A DNA stretch of 64,000 nucleotides from Gracilimonas sp. (lineage in GTDB: Bacteria; Bacteroidota; Rhodothermia; Balneolales; Balneolaceae). A program made the position numbers and the translations under genes. The first letter of the stretch is position 1. Each line of letters begins with the position of its first letter. Positions 18,039 to 25,737 of this stretch are shown piece by piece. The stretch lies in assembly GCF_040218225.1 (NCBI RefSeq), contig NZ_JAVJQO010000004.1:605327-669326 (forward strand), in the 5' to 3' direction. The notes beneath the pieces were generated by a model. It was not told the DNA's origin, did no database searches, and saw only the letters and a program-made list of their open reading frames with translations.

Positions 18039-18749
18039 GTTTAGAACAAATACGCCAAACGCATTTTTGAAGATTGATTTTGTAGCGATTTTATAGAACC
18101 GTTGTTGAGGCTTTGGAAGCGAGGCCAACCAATCATGCTTAGCTTTTACTGCTGCGTGCTTATCGTACCCGCTACCGTAGGGATGATCAACATAATGCGT
18201 GTAATCTACCACACTAATGCAGCCCTGATTTAAAGCATGATATCCCAAAATGATATCTGTGCCGTATCCAAATTTATTCAGTTCAATATCAATCGGGCAC
18301 ATTTTGTCTAGAATGGAAGATCGAAATGCAAAGCAAAAACCTTCAGTAAAACAAACCTGTTGAATTCCCTTTCCTTTGTTGTAATTCATGTGGCGGTGGT
18401 ATGAATATTCAGCGGAAGGGGCATAAACTCCGACTGCATCCTTTTCAAAGGCCTCCCGAGTTTTCTGCAAGAAGATCTCAACATCGAAAATTTCCACATC
18501 AGAGGTGATGATGGCTCCTATTTCATACCCTTTATTTTTCAGAAATGAATTTGTCTCGTTGAGAAGCCCATTATAGTAGATATTCTCAAAGGTTTCATCA
18601 AAATGCTGCATATCATCATTACTGATCTGAGAACCACTGTCAAATAAGAATACATCTGCCTTTCCCTTGAGCCTTTGTTTAAGTTGAATGGCCTTTTCGT
18701 TCAATGCGTGGTTAAAGATAATAATTGCGATGTTATCTGATGAAATCAT
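18021..18749 (-). CDS. GT-A fold glycosyltransferase
   Basis: A 242-residue protein. An N-terminal nucleotide-binding strand (IAIIIFNHALNE) is followed by a central TSDVEIFDVEIF acidic motif and a GFCFAFRSSILDKMCPID acceptor segment, as in family 2-type glycosyltransferases. The start at 18749 follows the transporter stop at once; ATG at 18776 would overlap that gene by 26 bases. It is in one operon with the ABC exporter and the Stealth gene. Donor and acceptor are unknown. Confidence 0.68.
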   Translation of the reverse strand: MISSDNIAIIIFNHALNEKAIQLKQRLKGKADVFLFDSGSQISNDDMQHFDETFENIYYNGLLNETNSFLKNKGYEIGAIITSDVEIFDVEIFLQKTREAFEKDAVGVYAPSAEYSYHRHMNYNKGKGIQQVCFTEGFCFAFRSSILDKMCPIDIELNKFGYGTDIILGYHALNQGCISVVDYTHYVDHPYGSGYDKHAAVKAKHDWLASLPKPQQRFYKIATKSIFKNAFGVFVLNLIFRK

Positions 18750-18750
18750 T

Positions 18751-20370
18751 TCAGGAGATATTGTCGATTTTCCCATATCTCAGGTGCACTGTTTTGTCGG
18801 CAACAGCTTCAAAACCAGAGTCGTGTGAAATATTGATCACGGTTTTCCCCTGATCTCTCAAATAGGGTAAAATAGTATGAAAAAATAGTTCTTTAGACTT
18901 TTGATCCTGATAAGCCGCCCATTCGTCAAACACATAAATTTCTTTGTCTTCCAGTAAAGACTTCAGTAAAACGACACGCTTTTTCTGTCCTTCAGATAGA
19001 TTTGTTGACGATAAATTTCCGTCTCTTATGAATACTTTCTCACTTAACTCCAGTAATTCCAGATATTCGGGAGCCTTTTTATAAATGATTTCAGGGGGAA
19101 TATGTTCCAGGTGATCAAATACAAAACTGTCAGTAAATACCACACCAAATAAATCCCGGTAAGCTGATAAATTTTGTTCCTTTATAGGAAGCCCACGATA
19201 ACAAAGCATTCCTTTATGTGGCTGATAAAGGCCACAAATCACTTTAATCAGAGTTGTTTTTCCGGAACCATTTCCTCCTGTAATGAATGTGATTTTTCCT
19301 TTTTCGATAGTTAAATCTAAAGGCCCCACTTGGAATGAACTTTCTCCATCCCTATGCACATAGACCAGGTTTTCAAGTCTAATATTCGGCTCATTTAGAG
19401 TTGTTACTTCAAGAGGCTCAACCGAGTTAATGTCTTTCAACTCAACTTCCTTGCTTACATCTATTCCAAGCTTGTCTATTTGTAATACTGAGGCTTCTAT
19501 TTTTTTCATAGTGCTAAAAAAGCCACTGATAGTAGAAAGTGGTGCAAGCATGAATAAGATCAACGTCAGATATTTATTAAAGAAATCCATTGTCACAAAA
19601 TCGAATACTACAATAAGTATGATAACAGCACCAAGGAAGATGAATAAAACAATATCATTCATTCGGTTGGTGAAAGCGTTGAGAACATTATGGTAGAAGT
19701 AATACTTCATCTGTCTGATGCTACCGGGAACAATCTTTCTGTTAATGTAAGAGTCTCTGAATTTCGAATTTATTTTCAGAGACTTCAGACCATAAACCAA
19801 GCCTTCAAATGCTTCATAGATACGATTTGTATATTCTCTTGATAGCTTAGAATATTTTGCTATAAAGCTCAGAGTGATTTTGTTGATGATTATTATCAGA
19901 ATGAACGCTAGGAGGGTTAACCCTGAAAGTGGTGGAGAAAGCCATACCATATATATCAAGAGCCCTAAAACCATAGCCACACCATTTGCCACGCTGGGAA
20001 GTCGCTCAATCACCACCCCAATGGTTGTAATATCTTCAGTGAGAACGGGGAGTAACTTAGCTTTTAAATTTTCCAGATGACTGTAATCGGCCTTAATAAT
20101 ACTATTAGTTAAGTCAACACGCAGGTTATGAACTATCTTCTTTGTGAGGTGCGAAATACTTATGGAAGCAATTATTGAAAAAACCAGAAAAGCTACGATG
20201 TAACTAGTAAAAGCCCATATAAATGACTCAAGGGATAAGTTTTCGCCATTAATTACAGAATGAATTTCTTTGATAACAAGCGTTGAAAACAAACCCGATA
20301 ACAAACTTGAAATGGCAGCTACCAAAAAGAGGGGGGTTGATGCTCTTATTAAAAGACCAATTAGTTTCAT
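18751..20370 (-). CDS. ABC exporter with fused permease and ATPase (SyrD/PvdE-like)
   Basis: A 539-residue half-transporter. About six membrane segments fill residues 1-300, followed by an ATPase domain with Walker A GGNGSGKTT, signature NLSEGQKKR and Walker B YVFDEWAAYQD, with the catalytic Glu in DEW. The closest known architecture is the cyclic-peptide/siderophore exporter family (PvdE, SyrD). No peptide synthetase is present here, so the cargo may be a glycan intermediate or an unlinked small molecule. It starts 3 bases after the Stealth gene ends. Confidence 0.85.
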   Translation of the reverse strand: MKLIGLLIRASTPLFLVAAISSLLSGLFSTLVIKEIHSVINGENLSLESFIWAFTSYIVAFLVFSIIASISISHLTKKIVHNLRVDLTNSIIKADYSHLENLKAKLLPVLTEDITTIGVVIERLPSVANGVAMVLGLLIYMVWLSPPLSGLTLLAFILIIIINKITLSFIAKYSKLSREYTNRIYEAFEGLVYGLKSLKINSKFRDSYINRKIVPGSIRQMKYYFYHNVLNAFTNRMNDIVLFIFLGAVIILIVVFDFVTMDFFNKYLTLILFMLAPLSTISGFFSTMKKIEASVLQIDKLGIDVSKEVELKDINSVEPLEVTTLNEPNIRLENLVYVHRDGESSFQVGPLDLTIEKGKITFITGGNGSGKTTLIKVICGLYQPHKGMLCYRGLPIKEQNLSAYRDLFGVVFTDSFVFDHLEHIPPEIIYKKAPEYLELLELSEKVFIRDGNLSSTNLSEGQKKRVVLLKSLLEDKEIYVFDEWAAYQDQKSKELFFHTILPYLRDQGKTVINISHDSGFEAVADKTVHLRYGKIDNIS

Positions 20371-20373
20371 GAG

Positions 20374-21270
20374 CTACCCTTGTTTCTCAAAAGACGAAGG
20401 TTTCGGATATTTCTGATCCAGAAACTCTTTTATAATTTTGACGACCTTTGGATTTGGTTTGTCGCGCAGGTCATCATTTAAACAGTAAAATTCAGGGCTG
20501 TTCTTTTTCATTTCGTCAAAAAAGGCCTGTTGCTTGCTAAAGTTGTTAGTCAATTTATGGAATCTGAAGATTTTATTTAATTCCGTAATCCAGACCGGGT
20601 CGGATTCTCCCGTATGGTTTTCAAGCATATGATACCGGTATAATTTGTACGCACACAGGTTGCGATCATCACGAAACTTACTTTGCCGGGTTTTCTTTGT
20701 TTTTTCAGGAAATAGAGCATAAGCTTCTTCCCAGTAATGCTTATTAATCATTATAGGCTGATGTTCTATAATTCCAAGTCCAATCAGGTCTTGGTATCCA
20801 TCATAGATTCTCCACCTCAGGTTTTCACCAAAGAGCGTATTGAAAATACGGTACTTATCGTCTTTATAAAATGACTGAAGGCTGACAGGGGCTCCAAATA
20901 AAAAATCATCATTCATATAGAGAAAATTCGTACTTAAACCAGGAATCTTGTGAAGAAAACTCTCTATGACATTGGAGTTAAAAGTGGGGAGATATCTATC
21001 CGGAATTACCTGATCATGATGTACTAATTCAATACGCTCATTGTTCAAATCCAACCAGTCAGGAACCTGTGGTCTTGCTGTTAAAATGTATACCTTGTTA
21101 AATATATTGAAGTACTTTTCAAGTGACCGCAGGCTATACCTGATCATTTGAAAGGCATCACGAAAGCGTTCAGGATTGGTATCTTTTTTTATATTTGCAT
21201 GAGCATCACGGGTCTTTACGTATTCTTGATCTGACCCATTAACCCATGTATAAACTACATCAAAATTCAT
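20374..21270 (-). CDS. Stealth-type capsular polysaccharide phosphotransferase
   Basis: A 298-residue protein. The Stealth conserved regions are clear: FDVVYTWVNGSD at the N-terminus (CR1), then RFRDAFQMIRYSLRSLEKY and FLYMNDDFLFG (CR2), and a late FHKLTNNFSKQQAFFDEM region. Family members transfer sugar-1-phosphate units during capsule synthesis, joining sugars through phosphodiester bonds. It heads the operon with the ABC exporter. It is divergent from the LicD-type gene, another phosphotransferase family. Confidence 0.88.
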   Translation of the reverse strand: MNFDVVYTWVNGSDQEYVKTRDAHANIKKDTNPERFRDAFQMIRYSLRSLEKYFNIFNKVYILTARPQVPDWLDLNNERIELVHHDQVIPDRYLPTFNSNVIESFLHKIPGLSTNFLYMNDDFLFGAPVSLQSFYKDDKYRIFNTLFGENLRWRIYDGYQDLIGLGIIEHQPIMINKHYWEEAYALFPEKTKKTRQSKFRDDRNLCAYKLYRYHMLENHTGESDPVWITELNKIFRFHKLTNNFSKQQAFFDEMKKNSPEFYCLNDDLRDKPNPKVVKIIKEFLDQKYPKPSSFEKQG

Positions 21271-21282
21271 TCAGTGATTTTA

Positions 21283-21288
21283 AGGAGG
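21283..21288 (+). promoter_or_regulatory. Shine-Dalgarno site selecting a TTG start for the LicD-type gene
   Basis: AGGAGG at 21283-21288 is followed after 5 bases by an in-frame TTG at 21294. This is the strongest ribosome-binding site seen in the window. It removes the 25-base overlap that the upstream ATG at 21246 would create with the Stealth gene. Confidence 0.75.
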
Positions 21289-21293
21289 ACTTT

Positions 21294-21893
21294 TTGCTAA
21301 ACCCCATAAGTTACCAATTCCGGCGACTGTTGGAATATACTCAAAGAATAATTCATACAAGAATGAATCGTGGGAACTTAAAACAGCAAATTCTCTGGGA
21401 GTTATTTGAGCATTCAAACCAGTTTCTAAAAGAATTGGAAGTGGACTATTGGGTTAATTTTGGCACTCTGCTTGGCTTCCAAAGGGAGGGCGATATTATT
21501 GGTCATGATATTGATATTGATTACGGCTGTCACGAAAGGCATTATCAATACATTTTGGACAATCGAGACAAGTTACCTGTTACACTCACTCTGCATGATA
21601 CTTCTAACCGTCATCACGGCCCCAAACTATATATGAGCTACAAAGGGTTTGATGCTGATATCTATTTTTATAAAGAGATGGAAGAGCAGCTACACAGCTA
21701 TGAAAAAACGGATTGGGAAAACTATAACGTACCTATTCCCAAAGGGCAGGTTTATCCTACCCAAGACTTCGAGATTAGAGGAATGCCTACACGCATACCT
21801 AACAATACAGAGGCATACCTGAAAACTATTTATGGTTGTTTGGATAAGGACGCTGTTAGAAATCCTGAAACCGGATATTGGGAAAAGCCTTAG
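21294..21893 (+). CDS. LicD/fukutin-type nucleotidyl or phosphocholine transferase
   Basis: A 199-residue protein starting at TTG 21294. The core WVNFGTLLGFQREGDIIGHDIDIDYG is the LicD-type polymerase-beta fold motif: a G[TS] helix, then D-x-D acidic residues in HDIDID. DADIYFY supplies the third acidic residue. LicD enzymes move a phosphoalcohol such as phosphocholine from its CDP form to a glycan. Because the island makes 2-aminoethylphosphonate, CDP-AEP is a reasonable donor here. That is inference; the family alone would also allow phosphocholine or phosphoethanolamine. Confidence 0.8.
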   Translation: MLNPISYQFRRLLEYTQRIIHTRMNRGNLKQQILWELFEHSNQFLKELEVDYWVNFGTLLGFQREGDIIGHDIDIDYGCHERHYQYILDNRDKLPVTLTLHDTSNRHHGPKLYMSYKGFDADIYFYKEMEEQLHSYEKTDWENYNVPIPKGQVYPTQDFEIRGMPTRIPNNTEAYLKTIYGCLDKDAVRNPETGYWEKP

Positions 21894-21922
21894 ATTTCGC
21901 CTAAGAGCCCGGCAACCTCTAT

Positions 21923-22648
21923 TTAGCTGATTTTTGGCAATACCTGCGTTAATGCATATTCGAGGTGATCTTCATTGTCAATTTCACACCAATTCAGGTC
22001 GGGAAAGTGTGCAATATTAATCGGCTCTTCTTCCCGGGAATATCTAGCCAGCATCATTTCATAATCCTCACTGTAGTTTGCACCTGTTTGGTTATAATAT
22101 GCTGCGAAACGCTGAATCAACCCATCTGATAGCACCCAGATGCCGGTCATAGCGCCTTCTGGTTTTGATTGGTTATCAATTTTTTTAGTGAGTTGAGATA
22201 ACCGTCCATTTTCCGAGCTGAAATACACATTATCATCCAGGTTCAGCGGGGCAGAAGTGAAAATGAAATTTTTTGTTCTGTCGGTGTGCTTGTATTTATT
22301 GAAGACAGCAGGATCATATAAAATATCTGCTTCCAATAAATAAAACGGCTCATCCACCAATGATTCAAACATCAAAAAAGTGTAAATACTGGCCCGGGTG
22401 TCATAAAAAGGATTCTCTATAATTGTCACTTCTTCATACTTTTTCTCCAGGTAATCGAAGCTTTCGAGCAGGTGTCCGCAGCCAATTAATATGCTCTCAA
22501 CACCTGAATCTTTTAAAGCCTGAATCGAATATTCAATTATAGGCAGGCCATTTAATGGAGTTAACGGTTTGGGTATTTCATCCCCGGTTACGCTTCTGAG
22601 GCGGGTTCCCTTGCCAGCGGCTAGTATAATGGCTGTTTTTATCTCCAT
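21923..22648 (-). CDS. NTP-transferase (PntC/LicC-like cytidylyltransferase)
   Basis: A 241-residue sugar-nucleotidyltransferase-fold protein. The start at 22648 gives MEIKTAIILAAGKGTRLR directly; ATG at 22660 is an alternative. The G-x-G-TR-R nucleotide loop is followed by IPKPLTPLNGLPIIEY, with the catalytic Lys in PKPL, and LLEADILYD, a metal-binding Asp. This layout is shared by LicC (CTP:phosphocholine) and PntC (CTP:2-AEP) cytidylyltransferases. Near complete AEP-synthesis genes it most likely makes CDP-AEP. It starts just behind the glycosyltransferase stop, so the two are co-translated. Confidence 0.75.
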   Translation of the reverse strand: MEIKTAIILAAGKGTRLRSVTGDEIPKPLTPLNGLPIIEYSIQALKDSGVESILIGCGHLLESFDYLEKKYEEVTIIENPFYDTRASIYTFLMFESLVDEPFYLLEADILYDPAVFNKYKHTDRTKNFIFTSAPLNLDDNVYFSSENGRLSQLTKKIDNQSKPEGAMTGIWVLSDGLIQRFAAYYNQTGANYSEDYEMMLARYSREEEPINIAHFPDLNWCEIDNEDHLEYALTQVLPKIS

Positions 22649-22649
22649 A

Positions 22650-23792
22650 TCATTGAGCATAAATTTTTTCGATTTCCCGGGTGATCAGCTTCCAGTCGTG
22701 TTGTGCGGCAATTTCCAGTCCCTTTTCAATTAAATTATTCTTGGCTTTGGCTGGCATTTCAATGTGATGTTTAACCAGTTTATAAAGTTCATCCGTGTTA
22801 CCAGGTGGAGGAAAGTTTTCTTCCCCGTACTTTTTCCCAATGGTCAGATACCCTTCATTTCCGTATCCGGTAACCCTTACTCCAAGTGCCATCGCCTCCA
22901 GAAGCACAATTCCGAAGCTTTCCCCATACAAGGCAGGGGCAATCATAAGGTCTGATTCTAACAGTAGCCGGTTTTTCGCATGGTCACTCGCATTGTTATA
23001 AAAAGATACTTTTTTCAGTCCGTGCTCATTTACAAAGCTCTTCATCGCAGAAAGCTGTGGGCCATTTCCAACTAACTTCAGGGAAATTTTTATAGCCAAC
23101 GGTTCATTCTGCAGCCTGCGATAGATTTCAAGCAATTCAAAAACACCTTTTCTGTTTTCAAAACGACCAACAAAAATGATCCTGAACTCATCATCCGGAG
23201 CTGAAGTTTTTTCCATTTTTCTGACGGTCTCAGTATCAATCCCATTAGGTAGAATCCGGAAGTTTTTTGGGAGATTTTTTGGGTCAGCGCCCATGGCTTT
23301 TGTCTGTGTTTCGGATACAGAAATAATCTCATCCATTTTGGGGAGATAGTATTTAGCCCCAACCTTCATCAGGTTTGCACCTATATGTTTGCCCAACCCA
23401 CGGTCTGGTGGGGTGTCATGAAAGGTGCCAACTTTTTTTATAGAGTTTGGCAACATCCAAAGCAGTTGAGTTTGCATTACCGGGTTCCATATGGTGTGAA
23501 AGTGGATTACATCCGGTTTAAATTCATCAAAAAACTGCCTGATTGTTCTTTTTTCATTCGGTTTCAATACCGAAACATCGATTGAGGTACCCCACCATGG
23601 AATTCTTGTGCTGCTGGTTATATGTTTTACTTCACAACTAATTCTTTTTTCGTTTTCAGGTTTGCTGGGACTTGGCGCAAAAACCACTACCTTGTTATTT
23701 TTGCTGACTAATTCGTTACTTAATTGTTTAACATGGGTCTGAACACCTCCGGGAATTGATAAATCGTAAGGGCACACCTGAATGATATTCAT
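22650..23792 (-). CDS. Family 4 glycosyltransferase
   Basis: A 380-residue GT-B enzyme. The N-terminal acceptor domain opens MNIIQVCPYDLSIPGGVQTHVKQL, as in mannosyl/phosphatidylinositol-type GT4 enzymes. The C-terminal domain has IIFVGRFENRKGVFELL and the E-x7-E motif in ESFGIVLLEAMALG, which grips the nucleotide sugar. PimA-like enzymes of this type glycosylate lipids, which fits the lipid-modifying genes next to it. The acceptor is not provable from the sequence. It is divergent from the PLD-like gene, with 22 bases between starts. Confidence 0.85.
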   Translation of the reverse strand: MNIIQVCPYDLSIPGGVQTHVKQLSNELVSKNNKVVVFAPSPSKPENEKRISCEVKHITSSTRIPWWGTSIDVSVLKPNEKRTIRQFFDEFKPDVIHFHTIWNPVMQTQLLWMLPNSIKKVGTFHDTPPDRGLGKHIGANLMKVGAKYYLPKMDEIISVSETQTKAMGADPKNLPKNFRILPNGIDTETVRKMEKTSAPDDEFRIIFVGRFENRKGVFELLEIYRRLQNEPLAIKISLKLVGNGPQLSAMKSFVNEHGLKKVSFYNNASDHAKNRLLLESDLMIAPALYGESFGIVLLEAMALGVRVTGYGNEGYLTIGKKYGEENFPPPGNTDELYKLVKHHIEMPAKAKNNLIEKGLEIAAQHDWKLITREIEKIYAQ

Positions 23793-23814
23793 ATTTAAAA
23801 AGCGTCGATAATAT

Positions 23815-24807
23815 ATGAGTACTAATTATGCTATCGGTGAAACTCGGGTTTTTATGGATAGCAATCATTTTTTTAAACAGCTGACCACTGATGTTCAAAA
23901 CGCCAGGCATTCCGTTTCGATACAATGCATGAGTTTTGAGGCTGATCAGGTTGGTACCAAACTTATTGAATTGCTCGTCAGCAAGCCAACACTGGAACGC
24001 ACTTTATTAATTGACGATTATTCGCGGTTTGTTGTGAATGATACATTTCTGAATGGACCTCAGGGCTGGCTGAATAAAAACAATGCCCGCAGAGAGCGTG
24101 AGGCTTTAGACGGACTTTTAAAGAAAGCTGAGCAGGCTGGCATTCACATAAAATTTACCAGTCCCATGGGGTTTTTAATGCACAGATATCCAGCCCGGAA
24201 TCATAAAAAAATGGTGCTCATAGATAAGGAGATATCATATCTGGGCGGGATGAATTTTACGGAGCATAATTTTGAGTGGAGTGATATTATGATTCGCCAT
24301 ACCAACCCTGATATCGCTTCAGCTCTTCAGGAATCTTTTCTGGCAGACTTGAATGAGACCACACCTCCACCGGTTACTGAAATTAGCCCGGAAACAGTGC
24401 TCTATGTGTTAAACGGGTGGAAGACAAGGGCCGCTTACTCAAATTTATTAGAGCGTGTTAAGTCGAGCCGTAAGGTGGTGGGCCTCTCACCCTACATTTC
24501 TTACCCTATGCTTGATGCAATCGCCGCCGTTTCTGAAAATATGGTGATCCTTCCAAAGGCAAATAATAAACCCTTAATGCATTATATACATAGATTTAAG
24601 CGGTACTCTGAAATAAATTTTAAATATGTATCAGGTAAAATGGTTCATGCAAAAATGCTTATTTTAGATGATGAAGTAGCTGTGTACGGGTCTTCAAATT
24701 TTGATGTGATCAGTTACTTTTTTGAAAAGGAAGTTGTAATGGTGAATAAAAATTCTGATCTGATAAAACAGCTAACTGCTTTTTCCTCACAATTAATCAA
24801 TAAATAA
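23815..24807 (+). CDS. Phospholipase D-like protein with two HKD motifs
   Basis: A 330-residue protein with two H-x-K-x4-D motifs: H130/K132/D137 (HKKMVLID) and H278/K280/D285 (HAKMLILD). This is the intact active-site pair of the PLD superfamily. It is shorter than usual cardiolipin synthases (about 480) and lacks their N-terminal membrane helices. It is followed after 6 bases by a CDP-alcohol phosphatidyltransferase, so a role in phospholipid head-group exchange or synthesis is likely. Confidence 0.8.
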   Translation: MSTNYAIGETRVFMDSNHFFKQLTTDVQNARHSVSIQCMSFEADQVGTKLIELLVSKPTLERTLLIDDYSRFVVNDTFLNGPQGWLNKNNARREREALDGLLKKAEQAGIHIKFTSPMGFLMHRYPARNHKKMVLIDKEISYLGGMNFTEHNFEWSDIMIRHTNPDIASALQESFLADLNETTPPPVTEISPETVLYVLNGWKTRAAYSNLLERVKSSRKVVGLSPYISYPMLDAIAAVSENMVILPKANNKPLMHYIHRFKRYSEINFKYVSGKMVHAKMLILDDEVAVYGSSNFDVISYFFEKEVVMVNKNSDLIKQLTAFSSQLINK

Positions 24808-24813
24808 CCATAG

Positions 24814-25737
24814 ATGTCTTCGAAGGGTTTTTTCAGCGAGTACGACAAGTCGATAAAGAATAAAATTGTTGAGGAAGGTTATGATCTTTATTTCAGTCGC
24901 CCCTGCGGATATGTGCTTGCCAGGTTTTTTCATAAGCTAAAATTTACCCCTACCAATATTTCTGTGTTAGGTATGCTGATTGGAGTAACCGGCGGGATAT
25001 TATTGTATTGGCAGGATGTTCTGTTGTACACATCTATCGGGTTTGTACTGGTGACTTTTGCAGGATTGATGGATAGCGCGGATGGACAAGCGGCCCGCAT
25101 TTACGATCAGCGTTCTGAAATGGGGAAGTACCTCGATTTTTTTAATGATATGCTGGTTTTTATCAGTTGCTATCTATTCGGGTTGCTGTATTTTACGGAT
25201 ACATATACTCTTGCCGGTATTCTAGCTTTGGGTCTTACTTCCGGGTATGTGCATAGCATCAAGTCGAACTTGTATGAATATTATAAGGGAGAATTTCTTC
25301 ACTTTAGCCTTACCGACTCAAAACACCGTAACCCTCCGGTAGACCATATCAAAGAAAATTTTGACAGGTCCTCCTCTCTGCTTCGAAAGGTTACCTATCC
25401 CATCTTGATTGATTATGTGAAGCGCCAAAACAAGATTAAGTTCAGGAGCGATGAAACAACCCGAATTTTTGAAGAAGCGAGGGAACAGGATCCTCAAAAA
25501 TTCAAAGAAATTTATGAACGTAACAGCCGTAAAATGCTGGCAGGATGGGCTTGGGTTTGCGGCTCAAATGTGATGCGAAATGGCATCCTTGTTTCCAGTT
25601 TGTTTGGGCGCATCGACATCTACGTAATCGCGAATATCGCCTCTTACGGGCTTTATTTATTAGTTGGGAAGAAGCAAAATCAGGTAGATCAGAGGATTAT
25701 AAAGGAAATCCGAGATTGGGATCTTACTTCTTTATAA
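24814..25737 (+). CDS. CDP-alcohol phosphatidyltransferase, possible phosphonolipid synthase
   Basis: A 307-residue membrane enzyme with the complete family signature: D87, D90, G91, A94, R95, G104, D108 and D112. About six hydrophobic segments surround it, and there is a long hydrophilic insert at about 165-235. It is larger than the PgsA-like protein at 1475. Its place between the PLD-like gene and the AEP/MMPL operon suggests it transfers a phosphoalcohol or phosphonoalcohol head group, for example from CDP-AEP to diacylglycerol. The substrate is inferred from context only. It converges with the MMPL gene, overlapping it by 14 bases. Confidence 0.8.
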   Translation: MSSKGFFSEYDKSIKNKIVEEGYDLYFSRPCGYVLARFFHKLKFTPTNISVLGMLIGVTGGILLYWQDVLLYTSIGFVLVTFAGLMDSADGQAARIYDQRSEMGKYLDFFNDMLVFISCYLFGLLYFTDTYTLAGILALGLTSGYVHSIKSNLYEYYKGEFLHFSLTDSKHRNPPVDHIKENFDRSSSLLRKVTYPILIDYVKRQNKIKFRSDETTRIFEEAREQDPQKFKEIYERNSRKMLAGWAWVCGSNVMRNGILVSSLFGRIDIYVIANIASYGLYLLVGKKQNQVDQRIIKEIRDWDLTSL

